This document shows positions 53,638-63,640 of a stretch of DNA of 64,000 nt, in pieces (within the stretch, counting starts at the first letter, position 1; each line of letters opens with the position of its first letter). This stretch comes from Trachythela sp. YZ-2020 (lineage: Eukaryota > Cnidaria > Anthozoa > Malacalcyonacea > Clavulariidae), in contig JADLSH010000377.1 of assembly GCA_016169945.1 (NCBI GenBank), forward strand, positions 806,001-870,000. The letters run 5' to 3'. The position numbers were made by a program, and so were the translations under genes. The notes below the pieces were generated by a model. The model searched no databases. It worked only from the letters and a program-made list of their open reading frames with translations, and was not told the origin of the DNA.

Positions 53638-56128
53638 CAGGCGCTTTTAAGGAAAAGAAAATGTTCGCATTCAGCTAATTTATAGAGATCAGTGGCTGAG
53701 CGAGCGCGCGGGGGTGCTTGGGGAGGTCGCGAAACGCGGTGCATTTTGGGGAGTTCTTGATGAAGCAAAGTAGCGCCTGGCAGAAAATGACCGATTTCTT
53801 GACAATCTCGACCGATTTCATGACAGTCGTATATAACTTCTGAATTCGTTCATGTTTGACCTATTTTTTGCTTCTGGTAACTTGTACTTGATGCTACCTT
53901 GGATAATCTGCAGAAATCTCTCCAAGAATTGTTTTTTGAAGGTAAAATTTTATAAATTTCGGTACACACCGGCGTGAGTATAAGTATACTGTATATTGTT
54001 GTCCTTTGTTTTGACTTTGCAATCCCTAATTTGGCTTACTTTAAGATGAACATTGTAATACAACGTGTTAGTATCCTCAATAGACCTCATTACCTCAAGT
54101 TCTAGTGCTGAACTAGACGTATCTTTCGGACAATTAAATGTTCATATTTGAATGTTTGCAGTTCATATTAATATATTTCTGACTATAAAGATGTCACTAT
54201 GTCAGTTTTGAACTTTTGATTAATTAGCATGAATGGCAATGCAATGTATTTGTCCCCTGTTTACAATTTAAATTTGTAGAACCAGATGCTTCCAGCACTC
54301 CTGTGAAGGAAACTCAGATCCCTTGAACCAGGAAAACATTTTGAACACCAGTAAACATAAAAAATATATATTGTTTAAATAAATGGATAAATACATGGAT
54401 ATTGACTGAAGTAGCAGGGTTACCAAGAGCATCCGAAAATAACCAGTATATTCATGAGGTAGGGTCACATAACCTACCAACAGGTTATATTGCTACCAAC
54501 TTGCCAAAGTGGCATGGATATTGTTTAAAATAGTTGCGGGTTGATATGTATGTATATTGATCATTTGACATCTTTCTTGTTTTGACATACAGTCACATTC
54601 GTAGTGAATATCAAGGATGTCTTTACATGGCTTATGTAGAGAAAAACAATGTCCTTTTGCAAAGGTAACCCTATCTCTAGCATCACCCTAACACACAATA
54701 GACTATAGGGTTACTGGTTACCAGGGTAACCTTGTGGCTAGGATCACCCTATTGTCATGCAAACAGCCCATGGGTCAAACAGTGTGCTTTGTGTTCTTTT
54801 TAGCTTACAATCTGTCCAGTTCCCAGTGTGATGAGAGAAGGCATAAGTTGTTAACTGAGCTGGAACATGTTGCTGAGTATTGATGATGACTCAAATATTT
54901 ATGTGAAACAGGCATTGCGATGGATTTGCTTGATTTGACATCCAACAAGAAGAACATTCTCACTCGAACAGTTAAGCATGTTTTCCAGGTCTAATAAAAC
55001 AGAAATAAATTATTGAATGTGATTTTTAATTATCCTGTCTACATGCCATAGCAAAAAAAATGAAAAGTTTATTTCTAGCTAGTATAAATTTAATGTTTGT
55101 TGCATAATGCATGATAATTTTTGTAGAAATCATTACTTATGGCTCTGGTCTGCATAATAAGTAGACAGTCAATTAGGGTGTTTTATTTTGGTTTAATATA
55201 TAGTATGAGATTTTGAGGTGATTAATACAATAACAAACCTGAGAAAACTTAAAATTGGATATACAGTAAGAGCCCAGCAAATGACTTTCAATGTCTTGTT
55301 TGAATGTTATTTGCTGAACTTTTAATTTGTAGAGCCTGATAAAAATATCTTTCAGGGACCCTGGGGAAAGGGTAGCATGGCCCGTCAGTCATTGAAATCC
55401 AAATGTGAAAGACAGCACAGAGTCCTGCCCCCATATAGGAGTAGCCCTAAAATGTTTTAAACAGCAGAAATTCATTACAATTTGAGTATGAGAAATGATC
55501 GATGGTCTAAGGCACACTGCTGTCAAATCACGGTGTGTGTGTACAATTTTAATAGGTACTAATCTTTCTGTGAAAATAAATGGCTGAAAGCACATGCATG
55601 GAATAATTCAGTGAGCATAAAACAGAAATTATGTTTTTAGTGAACCAAATTAATGATATTCAGATGGGAGTTGAGATTACATTGGCCAGGACACTGGCAG
55701 GAAAGTACATTTTTAACTTATAACAATATTAAATTAAATTGCAAATTATCAGTATTGCATTGGTTTTAATGTTTTATTTATTTAATACGTAAAAAATGCA
55801 CGAAAGTACACTAAAATGCTTTTTGTTTTCCAGAAAAAACTATTTTCGCAGTGCATTCATCATTTGGACACAAAATATTTTCTGAACATACAACAATGTG
55901 TATAAATATTTCAGTCTGCGACGACAATTGCAATATTTTCTCATTTGCATTCATTGATATTAAAAATCACTGCCGCCATCTTTAGTACATTTTCTGCCAG
56001 GCGCTTCCTTCGTCGAGACCTCCCCAAGCACCCCCGCGCGCTCGCTCAGCTTAGCCACTGATCTCTATAAATTAGCCGAATGCGTAAATTTCCTTTTCCT
56101 TAAAAGCGCTTAGGGAACGAGGCTGGTT
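53638..56128. mobile_element. 2.5-kb non-autonomous element with ~110-bp inverted ends
   Basis: Left end TCTCGTACCCAGGCGCTTTT...GAGATCAGTGGCTGAGCGAG and right end are inverse complements for over 100 bp, including a GC-rich CCCCGCGCGCTCGCTC block. It is flanked by CACCAATA and CATCAATA (7 of 8 bases alike), and the left copy has a single CATCAATA (16,961). An 8-bp duplication fits hAT or P superfamilies. The interior (53,830-55,970) shows no protein and has GGTTACC-type repeats near 54,670-54,750. Confidence 0.75.
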
Positions 56129-56613
56129 CATCAATATATTCAGCATTTTTCGGCTAAGCTAATATAGTGCTCACCAATCAAATATTTAATATGTAGAATA
56201 TGTACATGTCAGCAGGGAAACTAAACAAATTTTAGTTTTCTGGTCCATGATTTTCCGATATTGAGTTACAGTGAGTTGACATTGTCATTGACATTATTTC
56301 AAGCAAGGTCAGAAATATATACTGTGCACGTTTCATACTATATTGCATACACATATATGTCTGACGCACTCGGCAAAATAAGAGCGCTTTGAAAGCGTGT
56401 TGATGATCCAAGGCAATCGATGATCTTGAACTACATTGCTATTTCATAAGTAAACATATAAGTGCATGCTATAAACATAGACAATGTAAAATTTATGTAG
56501 TTTTTCTCAACTACATGCGACTGTTGAGAGATCAATTCAAGCTCTTCAAAACAAGGTCAATGCAGTTCTAACCGTCTGTAGTTCGCTACAAATATCAGAT
56601 TTGTTTTTGCTTC
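56129..56613. other. Single-copy DNA upstream of RPA-like gene, right copy
   Basis: Collinear with 16,961-17,440. No gene seen. Confidence 0.5.
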
Positions 56614-56909
56614 TTGCCCTTAGGCAAGCAGCACAATATTCTTGACGTAACATGAAGTTCTTTTCATTCACTCGTGCCCAGTGTTTTAGCCGAGTTATGT
56701 AAAGTCGATTCCAATGTCGACTTCGAGAAATTGAATTTGTCCGGATTTTCAAACCGGGGGGTGTTTTATCCGAAGTTTACTATAGCAAGTACTGTAGAGG
56801 GTATTGTTCTTTTTTCTCGATGCTTCCCGAACTCCTTTGAGAGGTTGAGTCAGTAGGTTGAGACGTCCTTTTTCGGAGCGGTGCCATCAGAGGAGTTGCA
56901 TGTTTCGGG
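56614..56909 (+). promoter_or_regulatory. Promoter/5' exon module of RPA-like gene, right copy
   Basis: Starts with a small hairpin (TTGCCCTTAGGCAA) and the GCAGCACAATATTCTTGACG junction motif. The following ~270 bp end with ATG TTT CGG G and donor GTAAGTTG (56,900-56,909). The same junction motif precedes the exon module of the foldback-like element (4,203; 42,795). Transcription start is not visible. Confidence 0.45.
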
Positions 56910-58540
56910 GTAAGTTGAGCAAAAATCAATTTTATATATATTTACAAGCTCTGAATTACTTTGTAATGTTCGTTTTTTGCCAGTTAACGTATTGAGTCTA
57001 AATAGTATTCTATTCCATAGCACTCGTGTCAGTCATGCTCAGTGGAAATAAGGTATGGAAAACAGTACTCAGCTCCCACAAGCCAAGCTGGAACAGCTTG
57101 GCTTGGGTTTATTGGCGCACGACTCACCCGAATTTCGTTTGCCGCTAATTGCTGTTTGACTGGAACTGAACAAGAACTGAGTGCCATACCGTTGTTCGTG
57201 CATTTTATAGCTTTGTAGCCATAGGACGGTTAAAATATTTTGGGGATTGAAAACAGAAACATAAATTATTCGACCATTAAGATGGCCGCGAAGTAGATTT
57301 GAGCGTGCAAAGCATGACGGTTGACACAAATCTTTAAAAGTATATAAAAAGCATGTAAACTACGATGCTGTATTTTTTAAGGTATTGAATATTTAATGAT
57401 AGTCTACTACATTTCAAACAAGATAAGGATAACATTGAGTATAGTTGTGTATATTTATAAAATTTAATTTTTGAATCCAGAACTATCCAAGACCTATTAC
57501 AACTTTAATAATTAAAATTATTTACTCAATTTTAGACCCAGAATTTTTTTGTTATGTGCATGATGTTCTGGCTGTTCAGAAAGCTGGTAAATTTAATTAT
57601 ACCACTTGCACCCTTCAAACATCAGAAGAGGCCACCAAGAAAGCAATCTGCTTTTCTCCAGAGAAGGTCAATCCATTGAGAAAGGTTATGGAAAATGAAA
57701 GTCCTGTGAAAGTACGAGGATTTCAATACAACGAGAAATTCAACAATATTGTGATCAAGAGGTCAACAACAATTACGAATCATGACGAGCTATTACCCTT
57801 CACTCGAGCAGAGTCTTCCACAAGTTGTTTGGTTAACATATCGACGATCAAAAGTTAATCGGTTTGTTTTGGTTAAAGCCACAGTTAAACATCTTTCAGG
57901 TCCAAAAATGGTCAAGTGGGAGAATGGCTCGTTTCAAAAGCGCTAGTGTGGACACAAGATGCAAGATCCGACCGGAACAATTAAGGCTGTTCTCTGGGAA
58001 GAGTGGATTGATAATGTAGAAGATAATCAAACATACGTTTTCACAAACTTGAGAGTGAAGAAAGATGGTTATACCAATGAGATATTTGTCAACACCGCCA
58101 AATCTGGTTTCGAGGCCTTTGATGAAGTGCTGCCAGATGTTAGCCCAGCTATAGCAGATTTGGTCGCAAAGCAGGCAATTGTTTCAATCATCGGGGTGAA
58201 AACTTTGAACAAGTGTAACTCTTGCAATGCCTGCGGTAAAAAGGTTGAGGGAACAGGGAAAACTATCAAATTTGAATCCGGTAAAGTAAAGCAACGAGTG
58301 TCAAAGGAAAATGCTAATTGGTATGCCCGGCTATTTGTACAGAATGTGGAAACAAAAGAAAACTTTTACCTCACTGTCTTCCACTCGCAACTCATGAAAA
58401 TATTGGCAGTAAACGAAAGGGAAATAACGGCTGAGGACGATGACGAAACAGTTACTGATATGCTACGTGATAGTAATAATATTACGATAACATATAATCT
58501 TGGGGAGGGGAAAATCATTGATGTGCTCACAGAGCTGTGA
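56900..58540 (+). pseudogene. RPA70-like OB-fold protein, right copy (exons 56900-56909, 57536-58540)
   Basis: Exon 1 (MFR+1 nt) joins exon 2 after TTTTAG at 57,535 in matching phase to give MFRDPEFFCYVHDV. Exon 2 encodes three OB-fold-like parts. OB-A is 57,536-57,850 (CYVHDVLAVQKAGKF, KAICFSPEK). OB-B is 57,851-58,130 (KVNRFVLVKATVKHLSG, QDPTGTIKAVLWEEW, TYVFTNLRVKKDG). OB-C has a Cys-rich zinc ribbon (CNSCNACGKK, 58,216-58,245) followed by NWYARLFVQNVETKENFYL. This is the layout of RPA70's single-stranded-DNA-binding domains, so an ssDNA-binding role is inferred. A one-base frameshift at 57,850-57,858 (shared with the left copy) and a TAG at 57,944 disable it as read. 58,0xx onward is fully open. 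Confidence 0.7.
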
Positions 58541-59103
58541 TTTCACAGAGACAAATGTTGGAATTATGTTAACCAAAAACGTATAAAACAGTACATTTAT
58601 TTGTTAAAGTTGTGTTTGTTTATACAAAAATTGGACCTCTATTAACTAAAAACATTAATAGATTTAGAATTATGTTATAATTGTTAAAGTTCTGTTTGTT
58701 ATAAACATTTAAATAAAGTGATACCTACTCATTTATACAGTCACCGTTTGAGCGATGGTATTTAGTACAGGGAAAAAAAGGAAATTTAGAAATTGTGAGA
58801 GGATTTTCAATAAGCGACTATGGAAGCACTAAGCGTGTACTGTATGTTAAGAACTATTTCAATTTGGCATTGTGTCCATATGAAAAAATTACGCTTAGTT
58901 ACGAGCAAAATAATGTGGAACATTGTTGCGAAAATGCTCATGAATGATTGAAAATGCTCATGAATGTACTTACATTTCGCCAAACGCCAATAGCCAACTG
59001 GGACAGGTTGTCGAATTGTTAATTGGGCGAAAATACAGTACACACGTGATGAACAAATACCTCATTTTTGCATAAACCTAGACAGGAACATATTATTATT
59101 ATT
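58541..59103. other. Intergenic DNA downstream of RPA-like gene
   Basis: Matches 23,470-23,590 and 27,425-27,690. 58,650-58,830 is unique to this copy at the site of the left copy's 3.8-kb insertion. Imperfect GAAAATGCTCATGAATG repeats at 58,925-58,970. No gene. Confidence 0.5.
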
Positions 59104-59700
59104 CATTGTACTGTGTTATCGTTTTCTTATTGGCTAAAAATATCGATATCTGCCGGTGCCCGCGCTGTTTTTCAGCGGAAACGGTAATCTGCAGAGATAA
59201 TTGGACGGCGCCGGGAATATTCCAGCGGTATATCGCATAAAATTACAAATAAGCGGGAAATTTTGAAGTTTGTTTTGTCTTCAAGTTTTAATATTTACAA
59301 TGGCTAGTGCTCGTTTCGCAACGTTTTCAAACGAAGAAATTGAGAAAATAGTAGAAAACAAAGACTCGGCAAACACAAAAAAAGCACAAAAGTGTGGCAA
59401 GAGAGGTATTTTTGAAATATTCTCATATTTCTTCTGTATTGATATTTATGAACAGTAATAAAATCTTTGTTTTCAATATTTGCTTGTTCTATTCGTCAAT
59501 GCATGTTACAAAATGAATAATAAAACAATTATTGAATTCGGCTTACGCAGGATATCGATAATTATTCAGACCTCGGTCAATGTTATCCGCCTCAGCTTCG
59601 CTTCGGCAGATAACGTTGACCTTGGTCTGAATAATTATCGATATCCTGCTCCGCCTCATCCAATAATTGTTAATTATTATTATTATTATTATTATTATAA
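59104..59700. mobile_element. Right-only ~590-bp insertion with Crypton-like exon and hairpin
   Basis: Inserted within a TTA/ATT microsatellite that is continuous in the left copy (27,675-27,700). It has a promoter-like GC-richer start, a first exon (59,300-59,405), and a 103-bp hairpin (59,547-59,649) with arms of ~43 bp (GCAGGATATCGATAATTATT...). It ends in (ATT)n. Confidence 0.6.
59300..59405 (+). CDS. First exon of a Crypton/KIAA1958-like (DUF3504) protein
   Basis: ATG followed by 35 codons: MASARFATFSNEEIEKIVEN then KDSANTKKAQKCGKR. The donor is GAGAG|GTATTT (59,405/59,406, phase 1). The FS-EEIEKI-E-KDS-NTKKA pattern is the N-terminus that precedes the SAM-like core-binding region in animal Crypton-derived tyrosine-recombinase-like proteins; this is family knowledge, not a search. 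No following exon is present before the hairpin and microsatellite, so it is a fragment. Confidence 0.45.
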
Positions 59701-60797
59701 ATAAAACTGGAGTCGGTACTATTTGGCCCGATCGAAGACGAGATACCCGAATCAGTCTACTTAGAGATAAATGGTGAGCTGAAAGCCGCTTTGAGAACAA
59801 AGGGATCCGGAGGCCCGTCTGGTGCCGATGCTAACGGCTTTAGAAGAATGTTGGCTTGTAGGTCTTTTAAGCAATCATCTACAAAGCTGTTCGAGGCTAT
59901 AGCCTTAATGACCAGGACTTTGTGCACACAACATATTGATCCTACCACTAAATAAGCCTTGATTGCTAGCCGTGTAATTCCCTTGACAAAGGTGAAGGAG
60001 CAGTAAGACCTATTGGAGTAGGGGAGGTAATAAATAGAATAAGTGCAAAATGTGTCATGAACTCTGCTAAGAAGGATGTCGTGGAAGCAAGTGGATCACT
60101 ACAATTGTGTACTGGACAAAAGTCTGGAGGTGAGGCGGCAATACATGCCATGAACATCCTATTTGAAGCCGATGACATTGATGCTGTTATACTTATTGAT
60201 GCTTCTAATGCACTCAATAGAACTGTGGCATTGCACATCATCCGTTTGTTATGCCCGATAATCGCTGGTTATGTTATAAACACCTACAGACAGACAGCTC
60301 GGCTATTTATTGCTGGCGGCAGAGAGCTTGTGTCAGCAGAGGGAACAACACAAGGAGATCCGCTGGCTGTGACTTTTTACGCGATAAACATCCTGCTTTT
60401 AAACACGAGCCTGCAGGCAGAATCTACTGTGAAGCAATGTTGGTTCGCAGATGATGCAAGTGGAGCTGGTCGTGTGGCACAAATCAAAGATTGGTGGGAT
60501 GCATTGAATACTCTAGGTCCAAACCTGGGATATTTTCCGATAGATGAGAAATGCTGGATTATTGTTAAGCCCGATAAGGAAGAAAGTATGAGAGAAGCAT
60601 TTCATGGAACGGCTATCAACCAGAGGAGGAATGAGGGTCTTCCCGAAATGCAACGCGCGCCGGGGCGGTTTATCATATATAATCGATTTCTCGGCCTGCT
60701 CCGTCATTGTTCGATTGTTGCTCGCTGCGTTCACATATCACAACTCAGAGATTATAGTAAAAGTAATATATTTTATATTGGCGAGTTTTCGCAGTAG
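59700..60797 (+). pseudogene. Reverse transcriptase fragment, right copy
   Basis: Open from 60,057 to 60,797 (246 codons). [14 protein letters not shown], motif A ([13 protein letters not shown], three codons shorter than the left copy), [19 protein letters not shown] (motif B intact, unlike the left copy), motif C ([11 protein letters not shown]), [27 protein letters not shown]. After TAIN (about 60,618) the similarity ends and the frame runs into unrelated DNA. Upstream 59,700-60,056 is degenerate RT N-terminus with stops. The FADD box is intact, but the protein lacks both ends. Confidence 0.8.
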
Positions 60798-61062
60798 TAC
60801 TGGGATGAAAGCTTCTGAATTAGATGGGCATGGACTTCTTTATGTTCATTGTGTGTCGAAAATCCCTGTGAATATGATCACAGATAGGTTACCGTGCGTT
60901 CAACTAGAATGCTGCGAGGTTCATATATGTTTTATGGATAGTTTGGACATTCGACGAACAGCCCTTATTCCATCAGTTGTTAAAGACATAAAAATCGAAG
61001 AAATGTTCGCCGATTGTAGTAGCCCTGCATTGATAGAAGTGCATACCAGTTGCGTTTTCAAG
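60795..61062 (+). CDS. Candidate internal exon, function unknown
   Basis: Acceptor-like TTTTCGCAG before 60,795 and donor AAG|GTGAGA after 61,062, open across 268 nt. It encodes MKASELDGHGLLYVHCVSKI, DRLPCVQLECCEVHICFMD, RRTALIPSVVKDIKIEE and HTSCVFK. Cysteine-rich, no family recognised. It lies just right of the duplicated block, so it could belong to a host gene or to another mobile element. Confidence 0.35.
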
Positions 61063-61420
61063 GTGAGATGATTTAAACGCATGCTTTTAAGTTTTAATAC
61101 TGTATATACATAATTTTGGTTGAAATATATTTCGTATATTTCAAAAAAATAGAAACGTTAAAAACAGATAAGATAGATAAGAAATACACACAATGTGTTT
61201 ACAGTACATAAATATCTTTGAATAAGAAATGATTTAATCAGTAAAAATGTAGTGAAAATTGATTATAATATATAAATATATTTGATATACAGTAATTCAG
61301 GGCATAAAATAGATTTTTTATTTCTTTTTATATTAATATTAAAAACGCCATTGTTAGACTGATATTTAAGTCCTTTACCTTGACTTTGTTCCTACTCAAT
61401 GTGTTTCTTACTTCCATGTG
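61063..61420. other. AT-rich stretch, possible intron
   Basis: Low-complexity ATATA-rich DNA between the candidate exon and coding-like traces beginning near 61,425. Nothing else seen. Confidence 0.35.
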
Positions 61421-61424
61421 TAGT

Positions 61425-62430
61425 TCCACGACACCATTGAAATCAGGGATGGATGTGGCCGGCTATGTAATATTGTCATGTTGTGAGAGTTTGATATTTT
61501 ACCATCACCAACATCCCAAGCAGTCCCTCCAGGTGACCCGGATATTCAAAATGATGAGCTGGATAATGTACTTCCACAATACCTTTAGACAATCCAACTG
61601 AATGTAATTGTCAGGCCTTAAAATATCGGTCGGTATAGTCGTCTGACAAAATGTCCGATGACTTTCAGTTTGGGTCGGACATATGTATGATGATGTCCGA
61701 CGACCTTGAATTCAGTTTGGCTCGGAAATAAGTAAAAATGACACAAATTAATATCAGCACAATGTGTTAATTAAATTTTGAACAGTAAATGTTGTGCCGA
61801 TATTGAATAAGTTGTGTCATAACTGTCATTCATACTTATTTCTAAGCCAAAACTAACTTTCCTTGCCACTTGGAAAAAAATGTGTACACGGCTTGAAGAA
61901 CGCTGAATAATTCATTGCTTTTCTCGCCTTAAATCCGTCGTTAAGACTTAGACAATGGATATCAGTCCATAATATCCAATCCATAATACAATCAGGTCGG
62001 ACAAACAATAAACCTCAGTTTCACTTGGGTCGGACAGAATGTCCGGTGCTTTCCGCTCTACGTCGGACAATTTCACGAATGGGTCGGACAATGTCCGTGA
62101 CCGACCGATATTTTAAGGCCTAATTGTTTTAAACAACTACTAAATCCTATTTGTTTGGCAAATATTGATACACATCGAGTGGTAAAGAACGAAGACCTGT
62201 CTTGTGGTGCTAGTGTTCGTAAAACTGAGGCAGTGAATGTAGATGAAGTTGAGAAAATTCAACAATTGACAGAAATTTTGGATGTGGAAAATACTGCCTT
62301 TGGTGACAATGTGCGGATGATGAAATGTCTGATGATGAGGACAATAGTTTGGATGTTATATCTATGTGCATGTGGAGAAGGTAGAGTTGACATTCAAAGT
62401 GGAACATGAACCAGACAATGTTCGAGATAC
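61425..62430 (+). pseudogene. Coding-like remnant split by a MITE
   Basis: After a GTGTAG acceptor-like site the frame reads FHDTIEIRDGCGRLCNIVML, a stop, then EFDILPSPTSQAVPPGDPDI and QNDELDNVLPQYL up to about 61,590. Beyond the MITE (61,613-62,121), 62,155-62,310 reads ANIDTHRVVKNEDLSCGASV and VDEVEKIQQLTEILDVENTA. After a one-base shift it continues as an acidic run (ADDEMSDDEDNSLDV). Compositionally it looks like a disordered, acidic protein region. No family is recognised; the stop, shift and insertion suggest decay. Confidence 0.35.
61613..62121. mobile_element. 509-bp MITE with AGGCCTTAAAATATCGGTCGG termini
   Basis: Terminal inverted repeats are exact for 20 bases or slightly more. 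Repeated GGGTCGGACAATGTCC-like blocks occupy the subterminal regions. AATTGT occurs on both sides (61,606 and 62,122), possibly part of a target duplication. hAT-like ends (CAGGCC) are possible. No coding capacity. Confidence 0.8.
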
Positions 62431-63640
62431 ATATTTGTAAAGAAATAAATGGTGCTTAAAGATGGTCAGACATTCATTCAACATTCGAACGTCATAAATC
62501 TTTCTATAGATTACTAATAACCCATTTACTGACAGTACTGCTCCACTGACAAGCACTTTGTAGGAGTCAGCCTAATCTTTCGGCTAGGAAACTTTATAAA
62601 ACAAAAAATATTAAATGCTTAAATAGTTCTTAGAACCACTCGGCATAATTATTACAGTCGAACCAGATGTTCTCTAACTTGTGAGCAACATTGTCGCACA
62701 ATATTGCAATTTTGACTGGGAGGAGATTGCTCTGAGCAATTGCTTGCAAACGATTATTATGTACAGGTAAGACATTGCTGCTGACAGAGTGGCACTGGGG
62801 TACAAATAAAAATTCTTGTAATTCTCTGCCAATCCCATATTAGTCCTGGTTTTGGGATATTAGGGGTTTACATTGACTGACCAGTGCATAATTGTATTTG
62901 GCAAGACAGAAAACGTCAGAATATGTGACCTTCCATGGGAAAACATACCTTAACGATATTTCGTTGAAACGTTTCACCGAATCTCAAAAACGTTTTGACG
63001 ATTTGAGTAAAAAATCTGAACGAATAAAGTCGAGGATTTGAACGGATAAAAAAACGTTCTATCAGAAGTCGTTTGAACGAATTAAATTATTGAACGTTCT
63101 TAACGAAATTCGCCATAACGCATAGATTAAGGATAGCTGTCAACAGAATAGAATAATGTGGAAAACAAGTAACCTCTATCGGCGCACAAAAGTACTCAAG
63201 TGATATAAATATTATACAAATTTAACTAAACATTCTGATAAATTACGCTATGAGTATTGTTCGAAAATTCGAAGATATAGTACAGCAGTTATATTAATTA
63301 CATGAAGTTGTACAGTATGAATTATTGTGCAGTATTCTTTAAATTTGACATATATTGAGATATTCAATAACTATTCTGGAAGATGTTTCAAATCTCTGGT
63401 GCGGAAACCACGCTGCCAAAACAAGGCAAGGCAAAGGCTATGATTTAGACAATTGAACTTTGGATATGCTATATTCTATAGTATGCATGTCTGGCTATTC
63501 TCTTTAAGCAGCTTAAATCTCGCGCCAATTGATTTAATTTCCTGCCTGAAATAATTATTATGAAGAAAAAATTGTCAACAGATCAAAGCAAAATCTATTG
63601 CGCGTTAAAGAGTATAGACTAGGGTACCTGCAAGGTAGGG
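62431..63640. other. AT-rich DNA, nothing recognised
   Basis: No gene or clear repeat. A run of ACGTTT / GAACG-rich imperfect repeats lies at 62,960-63,110 (AAACGTTTTGACG, TTGAACGAATTAAA). Confidence 0.4.

Noticed and set aside
57366..57381. Alternative first exon (ATG CTG TAT TTT TTA AG | GTATTG) for the RPA-like gene
   Set aside because: Its phase does not fit exon 2 (it would give a frame ending quickly), whereas the 56,900-56,909 exon matches in phase.
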